Origin: JAZTZP01 sp045637525
GTDB lineage: Bacteria; Bacillota; Clostridia; UBA1381
Direction of reading: 5' to 3'
DNA: 41,193 bases
Assembly: GCA_045637525.1 (NCBI GenBank)
Contig: JAZTZP010000014.1
Coordinates: 1-41,193 of the forward strand
Below the pieces are notes generated by a model, which was not told the origin of the DNA, searched no databases, and worked only from the letters and a program-made list of their open reading frames with translations. A program made the position numbers and the translations under genes. Within the stretch, counting starts at the first letter, position 1. Every line of letters starts with the position of its first letter. Positions 5,925-14,886 of the stretch are shown here, piece after piece.

Positions 5925-8540
5925 TTAATGACGGTGTTTAATAAGTCCGATTGCTTTTGACAGTTCCATTATGACTGTTGGAACGAGTATCAGTCCTAAG
6001 CCTGTTAAATAGAGGCCTTTCGGGAGTGTTATCAGGCCGAAGGCAACTTTTAGTGGTGTGAACATAACCAATAAAACGAGCAGTATTGATATTAAAGCTG
6101 CAAGGTTTAACGTTTTATTCGAGAAAACACCGATTTTGAAAATCGAATGTTCCGAGCGCATATTATAGCTTTGGACAACCTGCGAAAGTGAGAGTACCAT
6201 AAATGCGAGTGTCTGACCGCCGGAAAGTGTACCGGTTGTGTTTTCGCCGAGCTTAAATCCGATTAAAGTAAGGAGTGCAAACATTATGCCCTGGAGCACA
6301 ATACGAACGCCGAAACCGTGTGCGAATATGCCTTCGTCTTTTGGCTTTGGAGGTTTTTCCATAACGTCTGCCTCGACTGCTTCCATGCCGAGGGCAATTG
6401 CCGGCATACTGTCTGTAACAAGGTTAATCCACAAAAGCTGCATAGATAACAGCGGTGTTTTATGCCATAAAAGCATGGCTGTAAAGACCGTTATTACTTC
6501 GCCTATATTTGTGCCGAGAAGAAAGCCTACGACTTTTCTGATGTTTGCATAAATTCCGCGTCCCTCACGTACTGCTTCAACAATCGTTGCAAAGTTATCA
6601 TCTGTAAGCGTCATATCAGCCGCACCTTTTGCAACGTCTGTGCCGGTAATTCCCATTGCACAGCCGATATCTGCGGCTTTTAATGCAGGTGCATCATTTA
6701 CGCCGTCGCCTGTCATGGAAACAACCTGACCACGTCTTTGCCATGCCTTGACAATTCGTATTTTATTTTCCGGAGAGACTCGTGCATAAACCGAGATGCT
6801 CCGAACAGCTTCGTCAAGCTCAGAATCTGTCATTTCATCAAGCTCGGCGCCTGTAATTGCTTTGTCGTCGTCTTCTGTAATACCGAGCTCTTTTGCGATT
6901 GCAGAGGCTGTAACGATATGGTCGCCTGTAATCATAACGGGTTTTATTCCGGCATTGCGGCAGGTTTTTACGGCTTCTTTTGCCTCAGGTCTTGGCGGAT
7001 CAATCATTCCGACTAATCCCATGAAGGTAAGTTCGTTTTCAAGAGATTCAGGAGCAGGATTTTTGGGAAGTGACGGTATCTCTTTATACGCTACTGCAAG
7101 AACACGAAGTGCTTTTTTGCTCATTTCGTCGGTTAAGAGCTTTGCTTTTTTGATGTCGCCTGTGATACAGCGTTCTGCCATTACATCAAAAGCACCCTTT
7201 ACGATTACGACAAGCTTTCCGTCGATTTTATTTACGGTAGTCATAAGCTTTCTGTCGGAATCGAACGGGATTTCGGCAAGACGGGGATGTTTTTTTGTAA
7301 GACTCTCTTTTGGCATTTGGTTTTTTAAAGCTGCAAGAACTATTGCGGTTTCGGTTGGGTCACCGATGTGCTGTTCTTTGCCTTCGTTAAATACTACCGA
7401 ACCGTCACAGCATAAGGTTGCATACATGAGAAGTTTTTTTACGTTATCCGAACAGTTTTCGGTTATTTCTTCTGCGTTTTGCGAGCCGTCTGTGTATGCT
7501 TTTACGAGTGTCATTTTGTTTTGAGTCAGAGTGCCTGTTTTATCGGAACAGATGATTGAGGCACTTCCTAAGGTTTCAACTGCCGGAAGTCTGCGGATAA
7601 GTGCATTTTGTTTAACCATTCTTTGTACTCCGATTGAAAGAACGACCGTAACAATAGCAGGCAATCCTTCAGGGATTGCAGATACGGCAAGAGATACTGC
7701 TGTCATGAATATTTCCATAGCCGGTACGCCGTTTGCAATACCTACAACAAAGATAACGGCGCAGGCAACAAGTGCGACTGTTCCTAAGTATTTACCAAGC
7801 TGTGAAAGCTTTTGCTGAAGCGGTGTTTCGGTCTCGGATTCGCTGTCTAAAAGATTTGCGATTTTTCCCATTTCTGTATTCATGCCGGTGGCGGTTACGA
7901 CGGCTGTTGCAGTGCCGTAGGTGATACTGCATCCGGAAAATACCATGTTAGTACGGTCGCCAAGCGGGGCGTTTTCTTTAATTTGTGATTCTGCGTCCTT
8001 TTCAGACGGGACTGATTCACCTGTAAGTGCTGATTCCTCACTTTTTAAGGAAGCACTTGACAAAAGTCTTGCATCTGCCGGGATAAAATCTCCGGCTTCG
8101 AGCTTTATAATATCGCCCGGTACGAGTTCGGAGGCGTCGATTACTTTTTCTTCACTTTGGCGAATTACTCTTGCGTGAGGTGCGGACATGTTTTTTAAAG
8201 CGTCGAGGGCTTTTTCTGCTTTGCTTTCCTGTAATACGCCGATTACCGCATTTAAAATTACGATGAGAAGAATTAGCGCCGGCTCGAAAAATTCTTTCGG
8301 GTTTCTTTCAATACAGGCTATTACAAATGACACAACCGCCGCGGCTATAAGTATCAGTATCATAACATCTTTAAACTGCGAAAAGAACCTTTCGAGGTTT
8401 CCTTTTTTCTTCTTTTCTTTCAGCTTGTTTTCACCGTATTTTTCCTGTAGTTTTGATATCTGCGCTGAGTTCAGTCCTGAATTTTCGTCCGAAGACAGTG
8501 TCTGTAAGACCAGTCCCTTTGATTGATTATAAAATTGCAA
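5925..8540 (-). CDS. P-type (type II) calcium-transporting ATPase
   Basis: An 871-residue cation pump. Visible motifs are the actuator TGES at 173-176, PEGLP at 290-294 in the fourth membrane helix (a calcium ligand site in SERCA-like pumps), the phosphorylated Asp333 in DKTGTLT, and the hinge GDGVNDAP at 611-618. About ten membrane segments are present, four after residue 670. The length and the cation-ATPase N and C domains fit the bacterial SERCA/PMCA-like family that exports calcium from the cytoplasm. The start is a TTG codon: GGAGG lies 8 bases before it, and no ATG is nearby in frame. It stands alone between a terminator and the divergent LOG gene. Calcium as substrate is inferred from the family. 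Confidence 0.95.
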   Translation of the reverse strand: MQFYNQSKGLVLQTLSSDENSGLNSAQISKLQEKYGENKLKEKKKKGNLERFFSQFKDVMILILIAAAVVSFVIACIERNPKEFFEPALILLIVILNAVIGVLQESKAEKALDALKNMSAPHARVIRQSEEKVIDASELVPGDIIKLEAGDFIPADARLLSSASLKSEESALTGESVPSEKDAESQIKENAPLGDRTNMVFSGCSITYGTATAVVTATGMNTEMGKIANLLDSESETETPLQQKLSQLGKYLGTVALVACAVIFVVGIANGVPAMEIFMTAVSLAVSAIPEGLPAIVTVVLSIGVQRMVKQNALIRRLPAVETLGSASIICSDKTGTLTQNKMTLVKAYTDGSQNAEEITENCSDNVKKLLMYATLCCDGSVVFNEGKEQHIGDPTETAIVLAALKNQMPKESLTKKHPRLAEIPFDSDRKLMTTVNKIDGKLVVIVKGAFDVMAERCITGDIKKAKLLTDEMSKKALRVLAVAYKEIPSLPKNPAPESLENELTFMGLVGMIDPPRPEAKEAVKTCRNAGIKPVMITGDHIVTASAIAKELGITEDDDKAITGAELDEMTDSELDEAVRSISVYARVSPENKIRIVKAWQRRGQVVSMTGDGVNDAPALKAADIGCAMGITGTDVAKGAADMTLTDDNFATIVEAVREGRGIYANIRKVVGFLLGTNIGEVITVFTAMLLWHKTPLLSMQLLWINLVTDSMPAIALGMEAVEADVMEKPPKPKDEGIFAHGFGVRIVLQGIMFALLTLIGFKLGENTTGTLSGGQTLAFMVLSLSQVVQSYNMRSEHSIFKIGVFSNKTLNLAALISILLVLLVMFTPLKVAFGLITLPKGLYLTGLGLILVPTVIMELSKAIGLIKHRH

Positions 8541-8711
8541 TTGAAATTCCTCCTTGCATAATGACTGTAATTTATGAATATGAATTGATTATACCATATT
8601 ATAACAACTTTTTTTATAGACGGTGTATTGAGAATGTTAATGTTTTAATAACAAAAAGTAAATTTATTGCCGTTATTTTTAATTTATCCGGAATTATTTT
8701 GGATGATACAC

Positions 8712-8740
8712 TTGAAAGAGATGTATTTTTGTGGTACAAT
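8712..8740 (+). promoter_or_regulatory. Promoter of the LOG-family gene
   Basis: TTGAAA (8712-8717) and TACAAT (8735-8740) are 17 bases apart. The transcript would start about 20 bases before the start codon at 8766, which rules out the longer open frame that begins at 8667. Confidence 0.8.
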
Positions 8741-8765
8741 AATAACAGAAAGGAGGATGTGTTAT

Positions 8766-9344
8766 ATGAATATTTGTGTTTATGGGGCTTCGAGCGGAAG
8801 TATTGATAAGATTTTTCATGATGAAGCCTATTTGCTTGGGGAAGCTATGGCAGGATGCGGTCATACTCTGGTATATGGTGGTGGTGCAAACGGGGTTATG
8901 GGGGCGACTGCGTGCGGTGCTTATGATAACGGAGGGAGAATTATCGGAGTTGCGCCGGGCTTCTTTGATGTTGACGGAGAACTTTATGACAAGTGTACGG
9001 AATTTATATATGCTGAGACTATGAGGGAAAGAAAGCGGATTTTAGAAGAACGGTCCGATGCGTTTATTATGGCTCCGGGAGGGATAGGCACATTTGATGA
9101 GTTTTTTGAAATTCTTGTGCTTAAACAGCTTGAACGTCATAATAAGCCGATTGCGGTTTTTAATGTTGCCGGTTGCTATGATGATATGCTTGAAATGCTT
9201 CGTAAAATGGCAGAAAACCGTTTTATGAAGAAGAAAAGCCTTCTGCTTTTTAAATGCTTTGATAATATAGATGAAATGCTTCGGTATATTGAAAATTACG
9301 ATCAGAAACCGATGGATATAAGTGAGCTTAAGGATATACGCTAA
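8766..9344 (+). CDS. LOG-family phosphoribohydrolase (TIGR00730)
   Basis: A 192-residue Rossmann-like protein with the LOG signature PGGIGTFDEFFE (about residues 102-113), the upstream LVYGGGANGVMG nucleotide loop and the MRERKR segment. Members hydrolyse the N-glycosidic bond of nucleoside 5'-monophosphates; plant homologues release active cytokinin, while in bacteria the natural substrate is often AMP-like and the role is unsettled. The ATG at 8766 is chosen because AAAGGAGG lies just before it and the promoter lies within the longer upstream frame. The gene is monocistronic and ends at a terminator shared with the convergent hydrolase gene. Confidence 0.92.
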   Translation: MNICVYGASSGSIDKIFHDEAYLLGEAMAGCGHTLVYGGGANGVMGATACGAYDNGGRIIGVAPGFFDVDGELYDKCTEFIYAETMRERKRILEERSDAFIMAPGGIGTFDEFFEILVLKQLERHNKPIAVFNVAGCYDDMLEMLRKMAENRFMKKKSLLLFKCFDNIDEMLRYIENYDQKPMDISELKDIR

Positions 9345-9355
9345 AACAATAAGCG

Positions 9356-9390
9356 GCGGTCTTTTGAAAAACAAAGACCGCTGTTTTATT
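9356..9390. terminator. Terminator between convergent LOG and hydrolase genes
   Basis: Nine-base arms GCGGTCTTT (9356-9364) and AAAGACCGC (9373-9381) are followed on the plus strand by a T-rich tract. The spacer is short and both genes end against it, so it probably serves both. Confidence 0.75.
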
Positions 9391-10359
9391 TTAATCATAG
9401 GCAAACCAAAAATTTTTAACCGACAGCTCGTATTTATCTCTGTCAATTATATAGCTCATAGCGTGTGCCGCTCCGGGTACAACTAAGAGCTGTTTCGGGG
9501 CCATACACGCTTTATAGTTTTCATATGTCATTTCTATCGGCACGAAAGTGTCGTCTGTGCCATGGATAAAGAGAACGGGGATTTTATTGTCTTTAAGTGC
9601 GTCGATGGTAGTATAGTCTTCAAATCCTATCTGTATTTTCTTCTTGCATAAGTCGTTTATTTGTTTGCTGCGTATTTTGTATGATAAATGCATATTGTTT
9701 TCGGCAACGTGCTTCCATATTGCGTTGGCGGAAGTGAAGCCACAGTCGGCTATTATGCCATGCACGTTTTCGGGGAGCTTAAATCCGCTTGTCATAAGGA
9801 CTGTTGATGCACCCATGGATATTCCGGCAAGATATACAGGCAGATTTTTTTCGTTATGTGCATTTACCCATTCTATCCAGTCAAGACAGTCATAGCGCTC
9901 GATCATGCCGAAGCCCATATAATCTCCGCCACTGTTGTTTTGTCCTCTTTGTTCGGCGTAAAGAACGCTGCAGCCGTTATTATGCCAGAAATCAGATATT
10001 GCTCCGAAATCCCTTGTCCAGGAGGAGCGCCAGCCATGCATGGCAATGATAATGCGTTTGTCGGTTTCTTTGTGATGCCAATGCCCGGTTAAGCTTTCTC
10101 CGTCGTGCGTTGTTATTATTCCGATCGTTTTGCAGTCACTGTTTCTGAGCTTTTCGGAAAATCCGGCAAGTTCTGTTTTTAAGGCTTCGTCTTTATGCGG
10201 TTTTGAGAGATTTCTGTTTTTCATGGTTTTTGGTATACTGCGGTCGAGTGCGGTGTTTACAAAAAGCCTGGTTGTGAAATATGAAACAACGCCACCTGCC
10301 GTAATTCCGGTAAGTGCAATGCCTGTTCCGATGATTATTCCTTGTGTGCTCTTTTTCAT
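9391..10359 (-). CDS. Membrane-anchored alpha/beta hydrolase
   Basis: A 322-residue protein with one N-terminal hydrophobic segment (about residues 7-33) and no clear signal cleavage site, so probably tethered to the membrane with the enzyme outside. The alpha/beta hydrolase core shows the nucleophile elbow GISMGAS (Ser181), an acid in HGTDDTFVP (Asp269 or 270) and His299 in GAAHA, plus an oxyanion-region motif AMHGWRSSW. It resembles the serine aminopeptidase/YqkD-like group of cell-surface hydrolases. The ribosome site AGAAAGGA precedes the ATG. The substrate is not deducible. Confidence 0.88.
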   Translation of the reverse strand: MKKSTQGIIIGTGIALTGITAGGVVSYFTTRLFVNTALDRSIPKTMKNRNLSKPHKDEALKTELAGFSEKLRNSDCKTIGIITTHDGESLTGHWHHKETDKRIIIAMHGWRSSWTRDFGAISDFWHNNGCSVLYAEQRGQNNSGGDYMGFGMIERYDCLDWIEWVNAHNEKNLPVYLAGISMGASTVLMTSGFKLPENVHGIIADCGFTSANAIWKHVAENNMHLSYKIRSKQINDLCKKKIQIGFEDYTTIDALKDNKIPVLFIHGTDDTFVPIEMTYENYKACMAPKQLLVVPGAAHAMSYIIDRDKYELSVKNFWFAYD

Positions 10360-10455
10360 CTCGGTGTCCTTTCTGTTATTTTTGATTAATATTCTTAGCT
10401 GTGGCTTTTGTTTTTATACACATTATATTTATTTTAACAAAATTTCAAAAATCAC

Positions 10456-10484
10456 TTGACATAAGAAGTATTTTCCTATATAAT
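10456..10484 (+). promoter_or_regulatory. Sigma-A promoter of alaS
   Basis: Perfect TTGACA (10456-10461) and TATAAT (10479-10484) with a 17-base spacer. The leader to the start codon is only about 45 bases, too short for a T-box. Confidence 0.9.
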
Positions 10485-10535
10485 AAAATCAATATATTAT
10501 GGATTTTTACCCGGAAGGGAGATAGGAGTATATAC

Positions 10536-13166
10536 ATGAAGTATATGGGAGTAAATGAAATAAGAGAAAAGTTTCTTTCATTTTTTGAAAGCAAGGGATG
10601 CTTAAGACTTGACAGTTTTTCACTTGTTCCGAAAAATGACGCGAGCCTTCTTTTGATAAATTCGGGAATGGCGCCGCTTAAGCCATGGTTTACGGGAGCT
10701 GAGACTCCGCCGAGAAAGAGAGTTACAACTTGTCAGAAGTGTATCAGAACACCTGATATTGAACGTGTGGGTAAGACTGCCCGTCACGGTACTTTCTTTG
10801 AGATGCTCGGAAATTTTTCGTTTGGTGATTACTTTAAACGTGAAGCCATTTCCTGGGCATGGGAGTTTTTTACTGAGGTTATCGGTATTCCTGAGGAGGT
10901 TTTATGGATTACGGTTTATGAGGAAGACGACGAGGCTCGTGATATATGGGTAAACGAAATCGGGGTTTCTCCGGAACGTGTTGTTCGTATGGGAAAAGAG
11001 GATAATTTCTGGGAGCACGGAACAGGTCCTTGCGGTCCTTGTTCGGAAATTCATGTTGACAGAGGTGCACACCTTTCATGCGGTCCTGATTGTAAGATCG
11101 GCTGTGACTGTGACAGATTTATGGAGATCTGGAACCTTGTGTTTACACAGTTTGATAAAGATGAGGACGGAAACTATAACCGCTTGCCAAACCCGAACAT
11201 TGATACGGGTATGGGTCTGGAGAGACTTGCGGCATATGTTCAGGGTGTTGAAAATCTCTTCGAGGTTGACACTGTTCAGGGTGTAATGAAGCACATAAGC
11301 AAGATTGCAGGTGTGGAATATAAAAAGGATGCGGCAAAGGATGTATCGCTAAGAGTTATAACCGACCATATAAGAAGTACCGTTATGATGGTATGTGATG
11401 GCGTTATTCCGTCGAACGAAGGCAGAGGCTATGTTTTAAGACGTTTACTGCGTCGTGCGGCTCGTCACGGAAAGCTTTTGAATATTGACAGACAGTTCCT
11501 TTATGAGGTTGCAGACACTGTAATAAACGAGTCTATGGCCGCATATCCGGAGCTTGATGAAAAGAGAGACTATATCAAGAAGATAATACAAAAGGAAGAA
11601 GAGCGTTTTGATGCTACAATTGATAACGGACTTGGTGTTTTAAACGGCTATATTGCAGATGCTAAAGCTTGTGAGAGCACGGTTATAACAGGTGAACAGG
11701 CGTTTAAGCTTCATGACACATTCGGTTTTCCGCTTGATTTAACTATTGAAATAGCAGAGGAAAACGGTCTTAGTGTTGACAGAGACGGATTTAACAGCTG
11801 TATGAAGGCTCAGCAGGAAACGGCAAGGACAAGCCGTAAGGACGGCTCAAGCTGGGATGCTGAAGAAACATATGATTTTGATTCGGATGCAACTGTTTTT
11901 GTAGGATATGACAAGCTGTCACATGAGAGTGAAATAACGGGCATTGCCGCAAACGGTGAAGTTTGTGCTGAAATATCTGTTGGCATGGAAGGAATAATTG
12001 TTGCAAAAGAGACTCCGTTCTATGCTGAAATGGGCGGACAGGTTGGCGATGTGGGAACTATCTGCGCTGACGGTGCAAAGGCTTTGGTTACCAATACAAA
12101 GAAATCGGGAGACGGCATTTATCTTCACGAGGTGAAGGTTACCGACGGCAGCTTTACAACAGGTACAAAAGCTGTGTTTGAGGTGTGCAGGAAGACAAGA
12201 AGGGCAACTGAGAGAAATCACTCAACAACGCATCTTCTTCACAAGGCACTTAAAGAAGTTCTTGGCTCGCACGTTGCACAGGCAGGTTCTTTAGTTAATC
12301 CGACAGAGCTCAGATTTGACTTCTCGCACTTTGAGGCGATGACAACACAGCAGCTCAAAGAGGTTGAAGAAAAGGTAAATGCAGCTATTTTAGATGCTAT
12401 GGACATAACAGTACAGGAGCTTCCGATAAATGAAGCAAAAAATCTCGGTGCGACAGCTCAATTCGGTGAAAAGTACGGAGATGTTGTAAGAGTTGTATCT
12501 ATGGGCGATTATTCAGTAGAGTTCTGCGGAGGTACTCATCTTACAAACACAGCACAGGCAGGCTTGTTTAAGATTATAAGCGAAGGCGGAGTTGCCGCCG
12601 GTGTCAGACGTATAGAGGCTGTAACCGGTGAAGGCGTACTTAAATATATAAGCGAAAAGGATAATGTGATTGCTGATACTGCGGTTGTTCTTAAGACAAA
12701 TCTTTTAAACGAGCTTCCGCAAAAGGCACAGAGTGTTATGAACGACCTTAAGGAAAGCCAGAGAGAGCTTGAATCTATAAAGACAAAGCTTGCACAGGCA
12801 AAAGCCGGAGATTTGCTTACAGATGCAGAAGAAATAAACGGAGTTAAGACAGTTATTTCACGTTTTGACGGTACATCGGCAGAAGATCTTAAAAAGACTG
12901 CAGATGACATAAAAGAAAAGCTTGAATGTTGTGTTGTTGTATTTGCAAGCGCTTCAGACGATAAAATCACGTTTGTTGCAATGGCAAGCAAGTCGGCGGT
13001 TGAAAAGGGTGTTCATTCGGGTAATATAATCCGTGAAATAACCGCAGTAGCCGGAGGTAAAGGCGGCGGAAAGCCGGATATGGCTCAGGGCGGCGGAAAA
13101 GACGCTTCAAAGATAGACGAAGCACTTTTAAAGGCTCAGGAAGTAATAAAGACACAGCTTGGTTGA
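10536..13166 (+). CDS. alaS: Alanyl-tRNA synthetase
   Basis: An 876-residue class II synthetase that charges tRNA-Ala, the usual length for the bacterial enzyme. The catalytic N-terminus has TARHGTFFEMLGNFSFGDYFK; the editing domain has zinc ligands H562 and H566 (HSTTH) and C664 and H668 (CGGTH); the C-terminal DHHA1 domain ends with the glycine-rich GGKGGGKPDMAQGGG. The ATG at 10536 is preferred because the promoter and a GATAGGAG ribosome site lie in front of it, while the longer frame from 10401 would include the promoter. The zinc-binding lipoprotein gene follows after 25 bases with no terminator, so the two are probably on one transcript. Confidence 0.98.
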   Translation: MKYMGVNEIREKFLSFFESKGCLRLDSFSLVPKNDASLLLINSGMAPLKPWFTGAETPPRKRVTTCQKCIRTPDIERVGKTARHGTFFEMLGNFSFGDYFKREAISWAWEFFTEVIGIPEEVLWITVYEEDDEARDIWVNEIGVSPERVVRMGKEDNFWEHGTGPCGPCSEIHVDRGAHLSCGPDCKIGCDCDRFMEIWNLVFTQFDKDEDGNYNRLPNPNIDTGMGLERLAAYVQGVENLFEVDTVQGVMKHISKIAGVEYKKDAAKDVSLRVITDHIRSTVMMVCDGVIPSNEGRGYVLRRLLRRAARHGKLLNIDRQFLYEVADTVINESMAAYPELDEKRDYIKKIIQKEEERFDATIDNGLGVLNGYIADAKACESTVITGEQAFKLHDTFGFPLDLTIEIAEENGLSVDRDGFNSCMKAQQETARTSRKDGSSWDAEETYDFDSDATVFVGYDKLSHESEITGIAANGEVCAEISVGMEGIIVAKETPFYAEMGGQVGDVGTICADGAKALVTNTKKSGDGIYLHEVKVTDGSFTTGTKAVFEVCRKTRRATERNHSTTHLLHKALKEVLGSHVAQAGSLVNPTELRFDFSHFEAMTTQQLKEVEEKVNAAILDAMDITVQELPINEAKNLGATAQFGEKYGDVVRVVSMGDYSVEFCGGTHLTNTAQAGLFKIISEGGVAAGVRRIEAVTGEGVLKYISEKDNVIADTAVVLKTNLLNELPQKAQSVMNDLKESQRELESIKTKLAQAKAGDLLTDAEEINGVKTVISRFDGTSAEDLKKTADDIKEKLECCVVVFASASDDKITFVAMASKSAVEKGVHSGNIIREITAVAGGKGGGKPDMAQGGGKDASKIDEALLKAQEVIKTQLG

Positions 13167-13191
13167 TAACAACCTCAGAGGAAAGGGAACT

Positions 13192-14073
13192 ATGAAAAAA
13201 TTACTTTGCTTGATGTTGACAATAACTCTTATTTTTGCGTTTTCCGGATGCGGAAGAAAAAAACAGACCAGCGGGACTGAAGCCTCGGACAAAATTACGG
13301 TATATACTTCGTTTTATGCAATGTATGATCTGACCAGGACAATTGCAAAGAATACGAACGCCGAGATTATAAATCTTGTGCCGGTCGGAACTGAGCCTCA
13401 CGAATGGGAGCCGACTGCATCGGACATAAGAGAGCTTTCAAAAGCCGACGGAATAATTTTTAACGGAAACGGCATGGAGGGCTGGACTGATAAGATAAAA
13501 GAAAGTATAGGTGACGTGCCTGTGCTTGAAGCTTCGGAGTATATAATGACAATAAACGATTCCGGCATTACAGACCCGCACGTGTGGCTTAGTCCTCAGA
13601 ATGCAAAAATGCAGATGAATGCAATAACAGAGTTTTTGTGTGAGATAGATGGTGAGTATGCGGACGTTTTTCGTGCAAATCTTCATAGTGCATCCGAAGA
13701 GATTGACCGTCTTGATGATGATTTTAAGACTATGGTTAACTCATGCGGAAAAAAAGAAATTATAGTGACACACGGCGCATACGGATATTTGTGTTCCGTT
13801 TATGGTCTTCAACAGATAGCTGTTGAAGGAATAGCCGGCGAAAGCGATCCTTCACCGGAAAAAGTTTCATTTGTTATAAACTTTGCAACGGACAAGGATA
13901 TACGCTATATTTTCTATTCAAACGGAGAAAGTGACAAAATTGCAAGGATGATTGCCGATGAGCTCGGGGGCGAGACGGCAGTTCTTAATTCGTTTGAATT
14001 TGACTCCGAGGGGAGAGACTATATAACAATAATGCGTGAAAATCTTGAGGCTTTGAGATTAGCGCTTAATTAA
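13192..14073 (+). CDS. znuA: Zinc ABC transporter substrate-binding lipoprotein
   Basis: A 293-residue metal-binding lipoprotein of cluster A-I (ZnuA/TroA type). A signal peptide ends in the lipobox FSGC, with Cys20 the lipidated residue. Metal ligand candidates are His70 (GTEPHEWEP), His130 (DPHVWLSP) and His194 (VTHGAYGYL), with an acidic residue further on. The His-rich loop found in many zinc-specific members is absent, so manganese is possible, although the cassette is closest to zinc systems. The ATG at 13192 follows GAGGAAAGGG and gives a normal signal peptide; the longer frame starting at 13159 does not. It lies between alaS and the ATPase and permease genes, with a hairpin after it. 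Confidence 0.92.
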   Translation: MKKLLCLMLTITLIFAFSGCGRKKQTSGTEASDKITVYTSFYAMYDLTRTIAKNTNAEIINLVPVGTEPHEWEPTASDIRELSKADGIIFNGNGMEGWTDKIKESIGDVPVLEASEYIMTINDSGITDPHVWLSPQNAKMQMNAITEFLCEIDGEYADVFRANLHSASEEIDRLDDDFKTMVNSCGKKEIIVTHGAYGYLCSVYGLQQIAVEGIAGESDPSPEKVSFVINFATDKDIRYIFYSNGESDKIARMIADELGGETAVLNSFEFDSEGRDYITIMRENLEALRLALN

Positions 14074-14085
14074 AATAAGTACCAT

Positions 14086-14122
14086 GCCCGGTCTTTACAG
14101 CTTATAAGGCAAAAGACCGGGC
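14086..14122 (+). terminator. Strong hairpin between znuA and znuC
   Basis: Perfect 11-base arms GCCCGGTCTTT (14086-14096) and AAAGACCGGGC (14112-14122). The T tract after it is poor (GGAATAATTTT), so it may terminate partly or protect the 3' end of the znuA message and thus keep the binding protein more abundant than the membrane parts. Confidence 0.65.
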
Positions 14123-14136
14123 GGAATAATTTTAAA

Positions 14137-14173
14137 GGTAATTGTAAAATTATTTGGATTTTGCAATTGCCTG
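14137..14173 (-). repeat. 37-base palindromic element, copy 1
   Basis: The 14-base arms pair with two G-U pairs around a 9-base centre. Its reverse complement matches the element at 21434-21470 at 29 of 37 positions. It sits between the znuA hairpin and the znuC ribosome site, so it may also influence znuC expression. Confidence 0.65.
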
Positions 14174-14204
14174 ATGCATTTTATGTAAGGAGGATTGATT
14201 TAAA

Positions 14205-14870
14205 ATGACGATTTTAAACGTTAAAAATCTATGCTTTAATTACAGTGATGCGAAGGTTTTGAATAATATAAGTTTTACACTTGATAAGGGGTGTTTTTTG
14301 GGGATAATCGGTTCTAACGGAACCGGAAAAAGTACGCTGATAAAGCTTATTTTGGGGTTACTTCAACAAAGGAGCGGTGAAATAGAATTAAACTGCGTTC
14401 GTTGCGGATATGTATCACAAAAGGCGGCGTCCTTTAATTCTGCATTCCCGGCAACGGTAGAAGAAGTGGTCTCGGCTGATTTGTATGAGAGAACCGGGCT
14501 TTTCAGACGCATTAAGAAAGCTGACAGAAAGATTGTTTATGAGTGCCTGGAGCGGGTTGGAATGAAGGGTTTTGAAAAAAAGCTGATCGGCAAGCTGTCG
14601 GGTGGACAGCAGCAACGGGTTTTTATAGCACGTGCACTTGTTTCAGAGCCGGATTTGCTTATACTTGACGAGCCTACCGTTGGAATTGATGCAAAGTCGG
14701 TTGGGGCGATAACAAGCCTTATTCGGGAGCTTAATAAAAGCGGAATAACCATAATAATGACTAATCATGATACTCATTCACTTATAAAACTGGCAGATAT
14801 GGTTCTTGTCCTTAAGGAAGACGGTACGGCGGATTTGGTTGGCAGGGACAATTTTTCAAGTATTGAATGA
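14205..14870 (+). CDS. znuC: Zinc/manganese ABC transporter ATPase
   Basis: A 221-residue ATP-binding subunit with Walker A GSNGTGKST, Q-loop GYVSQ, signature LSGGQQQRV and Walker B LLILDEPTVGID followed by the switch His in TNHDTH. These place it in the metal (cluster A-I) group that energises ZnuB-type permeases. The ribosome site AAGGAGG lies before the ATG. The permease starts 16 bases after its stop codon, and the binding protein gene lies upstream beyond the hairpin. The metal is inferred as for znuA. Confidence 0.93.
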   Translation: MTILNVKNLCFNYSDAKVLNNISFTLDKGCFLGIIGSNGTGKSTLIKLILGLLQQRSGEIELNCVRCGYVSQKAASFNSAFPATVEEVVSADLYERTGLFRRIKKADRKIVYECLERVGMKGFEKKLIGKLSGGQQQRVFIARALVSEPDLLILDEPTVGIDAKSVGAITSLIRELNKSGITIIMTNHDTHSLIKLADMVLVLKEDGTADLVGRDNFSSIE

Positions 14871-14886
14871 GGGGCGGTGTTGTGAT

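Noticed and set aside
6796..7524. 242-codon plus-strand frame inside the calcium ATPase gene
   Set aside because: It is the mirror of a strongly conserved gene on the other strand, has no ribosome site and has a composition typical of antisense shadows.
8667..8765. Upstream extension of the LOG gene
   Set aside because: The extra codons contain the -35 and -10 boxes and the ribosome site of the ATG at 8766.
10485..10535. Possible T-box leader before alaS
   Set aside because: The leader between the promoter and the start codon is only about 50 bases, with no specifier loop, T-box sequence or terminator.
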